NCBI GenBank assembly: GCA_963575745.1
Contig: CAUYUJ010009868.1
Span: 359,110 to 423,109 of the forward strand
Direction of reading: 5' to 3'
Origin: Prorocentrum cordatum
Taxonomy: Eukaryota; Sar; Dinophyceae; Prorocentrales; Prorocentraceae
DNA length: 64,000 bases
Shown here one piece after another: positions 51,697-62,240 of the stretch. A model generated the notes under the pieces. That model searched no databases, was not told the origin of the DNA, and saw only the letters and a list, made by a program, of their open reading frames with translations. The position numbers and the translations under genes are program-made. The first letter of the stretch is position 1. Each line of letters opens with the position of its first letter.

Positions 51697-51955
51697 TTTA
51701 AGGCCCCCAAGAGGCCCCATAACCAGCCCAAAAGGGCCCCCAAATAGCCCAAGAGGCGCCCAGGACGGCCCAAGAGGGGGGACACGAACCGGCATGTCGA
51801 GCTTTCCGCCCCAAGAGGCCTCCAGGAGGTTCCAAGAGGCGCCCAAGAGGCTTCTTTTGGGCCCCTAAGAGGCCCCAAATAGGTTCTTCAAAATGGATCT
51901 TCACGCGAGGCCCCCAAGAGGCCGAAAACAGATCCTCCGGCCCCCCAGAGGCTTC
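51697..51955 (-). repeat. Inverted copy of the GGCCTCTTGG minisatellite
   Basis: CCCCAAGAGGCCCC-type units, the reverse complement of the array at 50,622-51,260. Further plus-orientation units appear at 53,531-53,720. Confidence 0.88.
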
Positions 51956-52035
51956 TAAACGGCTTCACACACATAACGTACCTATACGACCACCCTTCGG
52001 GTGATAAGGAGGTTTTTGGGGAGGAACCAACACCT

Positions 52036-52506
52036 CAATCAATCGATCTCACGATCGACCTGACTATGATCCCACAGTCGATCTCACTATCGATCTCACG
52101 ATTGATCTCGCGATCGATCTCACATCGATCTCATCGATCTCACGATCGATGTCATTATCGATCACACGAACGATCTCACTTTCGATCTCACGATCGATCT
52201 CGCGATCATTCTCCACACCGATCTCACGATCGATCTCCCTATCGATCTCACTATCGATCCCACAGTCGATCTCACGATCGATCTCACTAACGATCTCACG
52301 ATCGATCTGACGGTCGATCTCACATTGATCTCATTATCGATCGCACGGACGATCTCAATTTCGATCTCACGATCGATCTCACGATCGATCTCCCCGTCGA
52401 TCTCACGATCGACCTCCCGATCGATCTCACTACCAATCACACAGTCGATCTCACGATCGATCTCACTATCGATCCCACAGTCGATCTCACGATCGGTCTC
52501 ACTATC
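52036..52506. repeat. GATC-rich 12-bp minisatellite
   Basis: Units of the form CGATCTCACGAT repeated about 38 times with substitutions (ACTATC, ACAGTC, ACGGAC). Most units contain GATC and many the palindrome ATCGAT or GATCGATC. Frames encode Ser/Arg/Ile/Asp-rich repeats. Confidence 0.95.
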
Positions 52507-52741
52507 CAACTGGGACGTGATCCAGGATGAGAAGGAGATGCGAGAAGACACGGACAGGAAGCTTCACGAGAGCGGGGAAGACAGAGAGAGGGAGGAAAGG
52601 GAGGATGAGGAGGATGAAGCACAGGGATCTTTATTGAGCAAATGGCGTCGAGGAGGAGGAGGAGAGGAGGAGAACGCGTAGAGATAGAACGGCGAAGAGG
52701 TTGAGGGGGAGGACAGCGAGGCAGGAACTGGAGCAGACAGA

Positions 52742-53068
52742 TGATGGTGATGAGGATGACGTCGAGGATCCAACAGCTACTATGTCAACGATGACGGCGA
52801 CGGCCATGATGGAGACGTCGATGATGTTGATGATAATGATGTAGATGACGCTGACGATGACGATGATGATGATGACGATACTGACGATCACGTCAATGAT
52901 GATGATGATGCTGATGATGATGCTGATGATGATGATGATGCTGCTTATGCCGATGAAGGTGGTTATGCTGCTGATACTGGTTATGGTAAAGATGGTGACA
53001 ATGGTGGTGATGATGGTGTTTGCGACGGCTATGGTAGTGATAGTGATGACAAGTCATGCTGATAATTC

Positions 53069-53117
<49 letters not shown>

Positions 53118-53181
53118 CTGCTGATGCTGATGCTGACGCTGATGCTGATGCTGATGCTGATGCTGATGCTGATGCTGATGC

Positions 53182-53217
<36 letters not shown>

Positions 53218-53218
53218 C

Positions 53219-53273
<55 letters not shown>

Positions 53274-53311
53274 CGGATGATGTGGATGATGCGGATGATG
53301 CTGATTCCGAA
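52742..53311. repeat. GAT/GCT trinucleotide array II
   Basis: GAT repeats with GCT, GAC and GTT variants. 53,110-53,185 alternates GCTGAT, and 53,185-53,270 is nearly pure GAT. A (TA)13-like run follows at 53,358-53,384. Confidence 0.97.
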
Positions 53312-53493
53312 GATGCCGTCCACGGCGGCGACGACAGTGCAAGTATATTCCGATTCGTATGTGTATATATATATATATATATAATTTATACATATGCAAT
53401 CGAATAGTGAAGGGATGAGCCGCCTGGCAACTTGGAAAAAATGGAACGTCGGGAATTCCATCTTTTTGTCAAGTTGCCCCAGGCGTCGTCTTC

Positions 53494-53537
<44 letters not shown>

Positions 53538-54030
53538 TCTTGGGGGCCTCTTGGGCGTTTGTCTGGGGGGCCCATTGGGGATTTCTTGGGTCCTCTTGAG
53601 ACCTTTTCGCAGTCTCTTGGGACCACCTGGGGTCTCTTAAGGCGGAGGGCACCGAAATGCCGTTCAGGTACCCCGTCTGAGCTCCCCCTTGGAACCGTTT
53701 TGAAGGCGTTTGGGCTGTCTCGGAGCCGTTCTGGCGACGACGGCGACGACAACGGCGACGAACCCTAGAACAATTTGAAAAAATAAATTACAAACTTCAT
53801 TTGTTTTTTCAAGTTGGCGACTCCGACGACGACGACGCCCACTACTTATTATCCTCCCCCTTTCCTCTCTTCCCCCTCTGTCTTCTTTTCTTATTCTGCC
53901 CATCTCCCTCTTTCCTCGTCTCTGCTCCTCCTCCTCTTGCATCTGGGAACATATCAGGCTTCCGCTCCCCGCCCCAAGCATGTTTCCAGAACGCCTGTCA
54001 GGAAGCTGCACCACCATGACAGTCCCAGGG
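53312..54030. other. Mixed repeats and spacer
   Basis: Holds the TA run (53,358-53,384), a CGT run at 53,487-53,536 and GGCCTCTTGG-type units at 53,531-53,720. The rest is unassigned. Confidence 0.7.
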
Positions 54031-54032
54031 TG

Positions 54033-54089
54033 GCAGAGATGACGATGATGATCATGATTATGATGATGATGAGGATGAGGATGAGGATG

Positions 54090-54140
<51 letters not shown>

Positions 54141-54803
54141 CTGATGATGCTGATGATGATGATGATGATGATGACGCCGACGACGACGATGATGACGACG
54201 ACGATGGTGGTGGTGGTGATGATGATGGTGGTAGTGGTGATGATGATGGTGATGGTGATGGTGATGGTGATGATGGTGATGATGATTATTATGATTATGA
54301 CAACGACGGCACTCATGATGATGCTGACAAGCATGCCGACGACGACGACGACGACGACGACGACGGAGGCGGTGGCGGCGGCGACGACGGCGACGACGAC
54401 GACGACACCGCCGCTCGCAGAGGGGCGGGCGGCCCCGAAGGATGTCCAGGGGGTGTAGGAACACATGGAGGGAGAGATTGAAGAGAGCGGGGAGGAGAGG
54501 GAGGATGACGAAAAGAGGAGGAGAAGAAGGAGGAGGAGGAGAAGGAGGAGGAGGAGGAGGAGGTAGAGAGACAGGCATCTTCTTCAGGGAGACGACGACT
54601 AGAAGGACCAGGAGGAGGATAGGAGGATCGGTAGAGATAGAAGGGGAAGAGGAGAAGGGGGAGGGAACTGGAGCAGACGGATGATGATGACGGTGATGAC
54701 GATTACAAGTATGATGACGATGACGATGACGACGACGAGGACGACGAGGACGACGACGACGACGACGACGACGCCGACGACGACGACGACGACGATGATG
54801 ATG

Positions 54804-54863
<60 letters not shown>

Positions 54864-55065
54864 CTGCTGATGCTGATGACGATGACGACTATGATGACGG
54901 TGCGATTTCGATGATGACGATGGTGATGACGATGCTGCTGCTGATGGCGGTGGTGGTGAGGGTGATGGTGTTGATGGTGTATTGATGGTGTACTGATGGT
55001 GATCATGACGATGCCGATGACGATGACGATGAATACGATTGTGATGAGGATGGCGATGACGACTA
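54033..55065. repeat. GAT/GAC/GGT/GGA trinucleotide arrays III
   Basis: GAT at 54,040-54,175, GGT/GAT at 54,200-54,290, GAC at 54,338-54,410, GGA at 54,520-54,565, and GAC then GAT at 54,680-55,065. Short complex islands in between (54,420-54,520 and 54,570-54,680). Frames are artefacts. Confidence 0.95.
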
Positions 55066-55256
55066 CTCATTGTCCTCACCCCCCTTCCTCTTCCTCACCT
55101 GTCTCCTTTTCTTATTCTGCCCTCCTCCCTCTTTCCTCGTATCTACTCCTCCGCCTGCATTTCCTATTTCGGCAGTCGGCTTCCAGGGCTGGGGCCTGCT
55201 TTCCACGGTTCAACCTCAACGTCTCCAGGGTTCGATGAGTCCGATTATTTGCTTAG

Positions 55257-55297
55257 CTAGAACTTGGGCGCGCGCGAAGCGCGCGCGATGGTTCTAG
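55257..55297. repeat. Long hairpin with GCGCGCGC arms and GAA loop
   Basis: CTAGAAC (55257-55263) pairs with GTTCTAG (55291-55297). GCGCGCGC (55268-55275) pairs with GCGCGCGC (55279-55286) around GAA. A 4-by-4 internal mismatch (TTGG/GATG) separates the two stems. It resembles a short fold-back repeat. Confidence 0.9.
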
Positions 55298-56690
55298 TAT
55301 GTATTTGTGTCACTCATGGGTCCATCGATCCACGATCCACCAGTTCGCTAACCCATATTATGTTTCCTCGCTGCTGATACTTTCTGCTCTCTGATATGTT
55401 TTCTTCACGCTCTACTGCGTATCTGACCCTGGTCGTTGGCCGCGTTCTGACCTTTGTCGCAAACGCCCCGAAGAACCCGAACATCGAAAGAACCAACTGC
55501 ATCATGAATCCTTGACCCAGAGCGTGAAGCCGAGAGACCGACCGCCCATTGAAATCGTCCCGAAGCGCAAGGCCGTGAACCTTGAAACCTGGCCGCCCAA
55601 CGAAATCGGGCAAGCTACTGTCGCCTACCCTGAGTCTCTTCAGTGCAATAACTGATGGGGAACTACTCTCTCGCTGCTCTCTCTCTCTCTCTCTCATGTA
55701 AGAACGCTTGTCTACTTGCGTGTCCTTATTTTTTACACGTACAAGTTGTTTCTGTGGTTTATCACACTCTATCTCTATTCGGTCCCTCTTTCTCTACACA
55801 TGCATTTTTATGTATATATAATTGTATGTACAGTCGCCTTTACTCGCTCGGCTGTAGTTTTGTTAATATACAATGCAAATGATCAGCGATGCTATCTCTC
55901 AACTTTTCTCTCCACTGTTTGATACTGGGTATTCGGGCACAACCGACGATTCGAAAACAAGGGAACCTTACATCGCTGGGAGTTGCGGGTCCGGAGCAGA
56001 GGCTTCGTGAACCTGGTAGCCCACTGAGATCGGCGAGGAACCTCGAACCGGGAACCCGGGAACCCCGAACCGGGAACCCGGAAACTTGGCCGCCTACCGA
56101 AATCGGCGCCGTACATTCGCCTGCTCTTTCAATATCTGCAATCTCTGATTGGGGAACAGGCTCTCAGGGACAGTCGTCCTCCAGCCCTGCCCCCCACCTT
56201 CCCCGGAGGTGATGGCCTACCTGCTGGTGGCGCAGGCCGCGCTGTCGCTGGAGGGCGCCCAGCACGGCGGGCAGAGCGCCGCGCTGGCGCGGGAGGCGCT
56301 GCAGCAGGCGCGGCAGGTTGCGGCGGACGTCTACGAGCCGCTGTCCAGGGCCTGGCCGATGGAGCTCAGGCTGCAAAGGTGCTCTGAGATTCAGGGCGAT
56401 GGATCTTCTTTCGCAACGGGCGTTTTCGCCCGCTTTCGGGCCCCAGGCTCCAGCAGAACGATCCTGTTCGAATATTGAGGAAGCAAGAGAAGGTCGGCTG
56501 TCCAGGGCCTGGCCAAACGAGCCCGGAGCCCAGGCATCCGAGGCTCCCGCGGCCGGCTTTTGGCTATCTCCCCATATCCAACGAGGGGATTCTTCTTACT
56601 CCTCAATCAGAGCTTGCCTTTGTAGGGGTCCTAGCGGATTCATATCTTTGCCGCCGATTTCCGCGGCCCTCCCGGGTGCCCGGGTGCCTT
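55298..56690. other. Unassigned DNA with a two-copy ~120-bp repeat
   Basis: Sequence around 55,536-55,664 recurs around 56,016-56,158, about 495 bp downstream. Shared pieces are GAAACYTGGCCGCCYAMCGA followed by AATCGG, and TGCAATNNCTGATNGGGGAAC. A GAACCGGGAACCCGG repeat lies inside the second copy. Frames at 56149-56478 and 56318-56710 show no motif. Confidence 0.6.
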
Positions 56691-57370
56691 GTAGCCCTAT
56701 AGCCATATAGCCCTGTAGCCCTATAGCAACATAGCCCAATAGCCCTATAGCCCTATAGCGCTTTAGCCCAATAGGCCTATAGCCCTATAGCCTTATAGCC
56801 ATATAGCCTTATAGCCCTTTAACCCTATCGCCCTATAGCCTTATAGCTCTATAGGCCTATAGCCCTATAGCCCTACAGCCCTATAGCCCGACAACCCCAT
56901 TGCCCTGTAGCCCTATAGCCCTATAGCCCTATAGCCCTTTAGCACTATCGCCCTATAGCCCTATAGCCCTGTAACCCTGTAGCCCTATAGCCTTGTAGCC
57001 TTATAGCCCTACAGCCCTATTGCCCTATAGCCCTATATTCCTATAGCCCCATATCCTTATATCCTTATAGCCCCATAGCCCCATAGCCCTATAGCCCCAT
57101 AGCCCTATATCCCTATAGCCCTATAGCCCTATGGTCCTATAGCCCTATAGCCACATAGCCCTATAGACTCATAGCCCTGTGGCCCTATAGCCCTATAGCC
57201 CCATAGCCCTATAGCCCCATAGCCCTATAGCCCTACAGCCTTATAGCCCTACAGCTCTATAGCCCTATCACCCTATAGCCCTATAGCCCTATAGACCTAT
57301 ATCCCTATGGCCCTATAGCCCTATAGCCCCATAGCCCTATGGCTCCATAGCCCTATAGCCCTATAGCACT
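56691..57370. repeat. 8-bp satellite AGCCCTAT
   Basis: About 680 bp, roughly 85 units of AGCCCTAT with single-base variants (CTTAT, CCCAT, CTACAG). It is interrupted by occasional 1-2-base shifts. It has no long open frame because TAG recurs. It is not the TTTAGGG-type telomere repeat. Confidence 0.97.
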
Positions 57371-58296
57371 AAGACTTTGATTTGGGCATTTCTCTGGTAT
57401 CACTATTTATACGCATCCGGACCTTGCTCCTGCACTCCCTCCTCTTCCTCAAGCTCATATTCATTCTCACAATCGGGTTAATGGGGTCTTTGGAAATGGG
57501 GCCGCGAAAAATGCGCGCAATAATTCATGCAATAGTTGGAAACGATCACATACATCGTACTGCCTCGTGCAATCGTCGGGGTGCAATAGTTTGCTCGAGC
57601 GAACGCAGTAGTTTATCTCTTCGATGCAATCGTTTGTGTTCTAGCTTCTTTGCGAGCAATTGTTTGCAATTGTTGGCCTGCCACGATTCAATAGTTGCGT
57701 CTGGTCATGCAATATGACGCAATCGTTGGGCACGCGGGCGCAAGAGTTCGCAATTGTTGCGCGCAATGGTTCCACGCAGCGAATTATTGCAGCTGCGGTT
57801 TGCGGCCCCGTTTTCAAATGCCCCATTTACCTGGAACCAACATTCACACTCAGACGATCGCAGGTTTGCTTTCCCCTCGGTCTGGGTCAGGGGCTGCGGC
57901 TCGCAGGCCAGAGGGAGCCAACTTTCAGAGCGTCGTCGTCAGTTCTCAGCAGCTTTCCAGCCTCGGGATTTGGCGTCCAGGTGTGGTGAGAGCGTCGCTT
58001 GTAGGGCGCGTTTCAAGCGGCTCGGGGCAGTAATTCGGACCCGCGAAGCGTCCAGAGCTAGGGTGGGTCTCCAGAGTGTGTGGCCGGTTAGTGCCGTCCA
58101 GGATTGCCGCTGTGTTTTCGCCGGCCCTTGCGCATACTCAGCGTCGTGCTCAGCGTCTCGAGATCCGCCCCAGCCCATGCCGTAGGGCATCGCCGCGCAA
58201 GGTCTAACGTTTACGGCAGGGTCCTGCAACACGAAGTTCCTGTGTTTGTATATCTTGCTGCTGTCATGTTAAACATGTCTGCTGGCATGCCGAACA
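57371..58296. other. Unassigned DNA with dispersed GCAATNGTT motif
   Basis: Between 57,515 and 57,775 the 9-mer GCAATNGTT or a near form occurs about ten times, irregularly spaced. The rest (57,780-58,296) has no recognised feature. Confidence 0.6.
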
Positions 58297-58615
58297 ACTC
58301 ACACTCAGAGGCACTCACAATAAGACTCACTCATACATAGCCTCACTCACACTCAGACTCATTCACACTCAGACTCATTTACACTCAGACTCACGCAGAC
58401 TCAGAGTCACTTATACTCAGACTCACTCAAAGTCATAATCATTCATGTTCAGGTTCACTCATGCTCAACCTCATCCCTCTCTTCTGACTCAGGCTCACTT
58501 ATCACACTCAGATTTTCTCAGACTCCGGCTCACTCAGACTGATTCACACTCAGACTCGCTCAAACTCAAACTCATTCATATTCGAACTCAATCTTCTTCA
58601 TTCAGACTCACTCTG
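58297..58615. repeat. ACTC-based minisatellite
   Basis: Units such as ACTCACACTCAGACTCATTC, 6-12 bp submotifs of CACTCAGACT, degenerate towards the right. Confidence 0.93.
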
Positions 58616-59780
58616 TGGCGAGTCGGCGCAGACCGCTCTGTCAGCACTCCGCTGGTTTCAGCACCTCAATGGGGGGGCGCCAGGGGGTATTTCACGGACC
58701 CGCTCGCGCCCAGATTGTGGGGATGTCTCAAGCGATTTTCTTGTTTTCATGCTCAAGATTATTTGCTTTCGGAGCAGATTGTAGGGACGTCTCAGGCGAG
58801 GCTCTGGTTTCAGCACCCCAATGGTGGGCGCCAGAGGGGTATAGCACAGGCCCTTGCGCGGTCAGATTGCGGGGATGTCTCAGGCGGTCTGCCTGTTTGG
58901 TTGATCAGGCTGGTTTCTTGTCAGAGTCCAGTGATCACCACGATATAGCAGGCGTGGCAAGTGTCTCGAGCGAGGCGCTCGTTTCAGCACCCCAAGGGGG
59001 AGCCGCCAGTGGTGTGCATCATGGGCCCGTCCGCGCTCAGATTGTGGGGATGTCTCAGGCGGTTTCCCTGTTTAGGTCTGCAACATCCCCTTCGTTTGAA
59101 GCATGTCCTGAGGATGTCCCTGGCGAGGCGCTGGTTTAGAGGGGGCGCCAGAGTGGTATAGCACGGGCCCTTTCGCGTTCAGATTGTGGGGATGTCTCTG
59201 GCGGTTTGCCTGTTTGGTTGATCAGGCTGGTTTCTTTCGAGGGCCCAGTGGTCATCGCGATATAGCAGGCGTGGCATTTGTCCGAGCGAGGCGCTCGTTT
59301 CAGCACCCCACCGGGGAGCCGCCAGGGTTGGTTGCACGTCCCCGTTCGCGCTCAGATTGTGGGGATATCTCAGGCGGTTTCCTTGTTTGGTTGATCAGAC
59401 TTGTTTCGTTTGACAACCTAACGATTACCGCGGCATGGCAGGCGCGGCATGTGGGCACCGAACGGGAGAGCCGCCAGGGATTGTTACATTCGCCCGTTCG
59501 CCGCCAGATTGTGGCGATGTCTCGGGTGGTTTCTTCGTCTCGTGGCTGGGGCTCCTCTGCTTTCGGAGCAGATCGTGAGGATAACTCTAGCGAGGCGCTT
59601 GTTTTAGCACCCCACGGGTGGCCAGATCATGAGGGTGGCTCTATATTGAGTCATACGAAACGCTCTGGTTTAGGCACCCCCGACCCTCTCTTTTCAGAGC
59701 TTGGAGATGACCCCGACAGGGCAGGCACAGCATGTCGGCACTCCAGGTGGGAGCCGCCAGGGAGCGCTCAGTCGCCATAG
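58616..59780. repeat. Segmental repeat built on AGATTGTGGGGATGTCTCAGG
   Basis: Anchor positions are about 58712, 58776, 58864, 59039, 59181, 59354, 59506 and 59570. Linked blocks (TTGGTTGATCAGGCTGGTTTC, GATATAGCAGGCGTGGCA, GCGAGGCGCTCGTTTCAGCA, each cited here only in part) recur in the same order. Full units are 140-175 bp and some are partial (64-88 bp). No conserved frame. Confidence 0.9.
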
Positions 59781-59867
59781 GCTAAGATGCCTTACCCACA
59801 CGATCGCAAACGGGAGCGCCAAGAACTGACATGCACATATGGAGGCCCCCGTGTCGAATAATTCTAG

Positions 59868-61394
59868 ACGCTTCGCGTATCCCCACCAGCGCGGAGCCCA
59901 GACGACCCCAGGAGCGGACCGGGCAGCGGAGACTTGCCCGTACAGCGACTCCTGGTAACCTACCTCCGGGACTTCCACCCTGGGCTGGACTACACCTGGC
60001 GACAATTCTGTCTCACTAACCGCGACAGCAGCATCCCAGAGCCTAGGAGCGACGAAGCCTCCTGGCCGGGCGGACGTCTGACGGAGTTCCTCAGGACGGC
60101 GTACGGCGAATGCATCCCTGAGGATAGTGTCCCGCTCAACCAGCCCTGGGAGGGCAAACAGCTGGCCGCGGCGCGGGTCGTCGCCCACCTCACCAACGGC
60201 GAGAAGCATAAGGAGTCCTGGGAGAGGCACGCCTCGATCCTCGCCCCGGCGAGTGGCCTCAGCCCTGTCAGACATGAAATGGGCACACTGACGAGTTTCC
60301 TACTCAGCCTCAGCGCCGACGCCCTGGCCTCGACGACCATCACTTCCCTGGCCGAGTCGCACGTGCAGACCATGAGTGAGGACAGACCTGGCACCCCTAC
60401 GGCGGCCGGCGCAGACAAACCCCTGGGTACGAGAGACGACGACTCGCGTCTGGGTATCCCGGACCCGCCCGACCACGCTGTCAAGGACGAGAGCGGTGAA
60501 GACGTGATCCCTCCTACGGAAAAGGTGGAGTCACCCGACTTTGGAAACCCCCACGAGTCTCCTCCTCCTGTATCCTGTTCGGGCTCTGCCACGGAGGTCG
60601 ACGACGACGGCCCAGGCGACAAGGCGCCTCAGCGGAGCCCAACGGCAGACAGCTCGGAACCCAGCTCTGACCGCGACCCGACTGCTGCCTGGGGTGGCCC
60701 GGTTAGCACCGACCAAAATGCCAGCGAAGCCAGGGGATCAGATTATGATGAGATCGCCCGCGACAGGGGCGACGCGCGGAGTCGTCGTCCCCCACTACGC
60801 AACCCGCAGGTCCCTGGACATAGGCCTACCTACCCTCGTTCGACGGAGCGTCATACACTCAACCTGTTGACCGACTCCCATGGGGGCCCCATGTACAAGG
60901 TCTGGCTGGGCACAGTGGACTTGGAGCGCCGCGGAGAGCCACCCGCCAAACGCCTCACCAGGCACCAATCGGAGTTGGGTGCAGTATTCTGCGCTCTGTG
61001 GACCGCCTACACACAAGGCAATCGGCTCCCCGGATCCAGGGAGCCCAAATCAGACCCGAGGCTGCACACGGACGCGACCATCAACAAGTTTTTGGACGAC
61101 TGGAAGGGCTGCGGATACAACGCCTACTTGATGGACACGAGGTTCGACTACCGCATCGATTGGGCCAAATTGCGGGCCGAGTACCTGCGTCACACCCGGC
61201 CCGGTGGCAAGGGCAAAGGCAGTCACCAGCAGAGCAGCTGGCGCGACCGAGCGACAAGCTCCTGGGACACCTGGGGCACCTGGCAGAGCGACTGGAGCGA
61301 CGGCTGGCACGGCGACCGTTGGCAGACGGGAGGCAAGCGTGGTGGAGGCAGACCTGACGAGCGTGGCGAAAAGAGGCAGCGATGGGGAGACTGA
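59868..61394 (+). CDS. Intact open frame of unknown function (about 509 codons)
   Basis: This is the longest convincing non-repeat open frame in the window. An in-frame TAG at 59865-59867 marks the upstream limit and TGA at 61392-61394 the end. No ATG occurs before 60279, so a 5' exon, a spliced leader or a decayed start must be assumed. The first 150 residues look folded (FHPGLDYTWRQFCLTNRDSS, SWPGGRLTEFLRTAYGECIP). Residues 165-320 are acidic and disordered. The region LLTDSHGGPMYKVWLGTVDL to LMDTRFDYRIDWAKLRAEYL again looks folded. The tail is Trp/Gly/Lys/Arg-rich (SSWDTWGTWQSDWSDGWHGD, then GGKRGGGRPDERGEKRQ), suited to RNA binding. I do not recognise the family; it may be a gag-like or host RNA-binding protein. 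Confidence 0.6.
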   Translation, partial: TLRVSPPARSPDDPRSGPGSGDLPVQRLLVTYLRDFHPGLDYTWRQFCLTNRDSSIPEPRSDEASWPGGRLTEFLRTAYGECIPEDSVPLNQPWEGKQLAAARVVAHLTNGEKHKESWERHASILAPASGLSPVRHEMGTLTSFLLSLSADALASTTITSLAESHVQTMSEDRPGTPTAAGADKPLGTRDDDSRLGIPDPPDHAVKDESGEDVIPPTEKVESPDFGNPHESPPPVSCSGSATEVDDDGPGDKAPQRSPTADSSEPSSDRDPTAAWGGPVSTDQNASEARGSDYDEIARDRGDARSRRPPLRNPQVPGHRPTYPRSTERHTLNLLTDSHGGPMYKVWLGTVDLERRGEPPAKRLTRHQSELGAVFCALWTAYTQGNRLPGSREPKSDPRLHTDATINKFLDDWKGCGYNAYLMDTRFDYRIDWAKLRAEYLRHTRPGGKGKGSHQQSSWRDRATSSWDTWGTWQSDWSDGWHGDRWQTGGKRGGGRPDERGEKRQRWGD

Positions 61395-61459
61395 GCTCCC
61401 TTCCCACCCATCCCGCACCTAGGTGGACAGAGACGTCAACCTCATGACACACTGTGAGC
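61395..61459. other. Short spacer after the long open frame
   Basis: No terminator or poly(A) signal is evident. Confidence 0.4.
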
Positions 61460-62240
61460 GGCCTTCAGCTGCCTCCCTTTCTCTCTCAACCGTGAGGCAG
61501 CCTCGCTGCCTCCTTCTCTGGTTCACACACACTTCCTGCCTTTGGGCTCAAGTGCGTCGGCCAGCAATGCCATCTGCTTCGCTGCGCGGGGGGGCGTAGC
61601 GCGCAGACCCTAGTTGGCCCCTGGCCCCGCTGTAGTGGTTCTCACCTGTGGCCCGAGTGGCCCTGCGCTCGGCTATGCTGCTTCGGGGCCGACCGAGGTC
61701 CACTCCCGAGGCGCGCTTATAATCTCTGGGTTTCTCTATCAAACAGCGGCCTTCAGCTGCTCCTTGGACGACGGACCCGCCTGGCGGCATCCTGCCGCCC
61801 TTCCTGGCACGTGCACTTCCTGCTTTTGGATCCAAGTGTGTGTGCCAGCAATACCGTCCGCATTACAATCTTGTGTTGCGTGTGGCCATAGTGGCCCCTG
61901 GCCCCGCTGTAGCTGTTTTCACTTTGCCAGGCTCGGCCTGGCACGCAGCTCTGAGACCGACGACCTGGTGGTTTTAGCCCCGTCATTCCCATAGCTGCGC
62001 CTCTACTCCCAGTGCTTCCCAAGTTGCTACGGCCTTCAGCCGTGCATCTCTACCTTTCTTGGGAGCGACACTGGGCTCGGACCCTCGTCTTTGGTCACGT
62101 GGTGCACAGGCAGTCCTTTGTCGTGGGTCGCCCCGCCGTGGTGGCGGAATGCCCACCTGGTCCGCTTGCGCCGTACTCTGACTGGGCCGCTGACGTGACC
62201 GTTCACTGCTGCCTCCCACTGTTGGCCGTGCTGTGCCACC
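61460..62240. repeat. ~286-bp tandem repeat, about 2.5 copies
   Basis: GGCCTTCAGC recurs at 61460, 61748 and 62031. GGCCCCTGGCCCCGCTGTAG recurs at about 61,616 and 61,902. Copies 1 and 2 also share TTCCTGCYTTTGGRYYCAAG. Copies are strongly diverged. Confidence 0.8.

Noticed and set aside
56691-57370. AGCCCTAT array as a telomere
   Set aside because: The unit differs from TTTAGGG-type repeats and lies internal to the window with complex sequence on both sides.
61538-61560. TTTGGGCTCAAG, similar to the spliced-leader end
   Set aside because: It is part of the 286-bp repeat, whose second copy reads TTTTGGATCCAAG, so the likeness is accidental.
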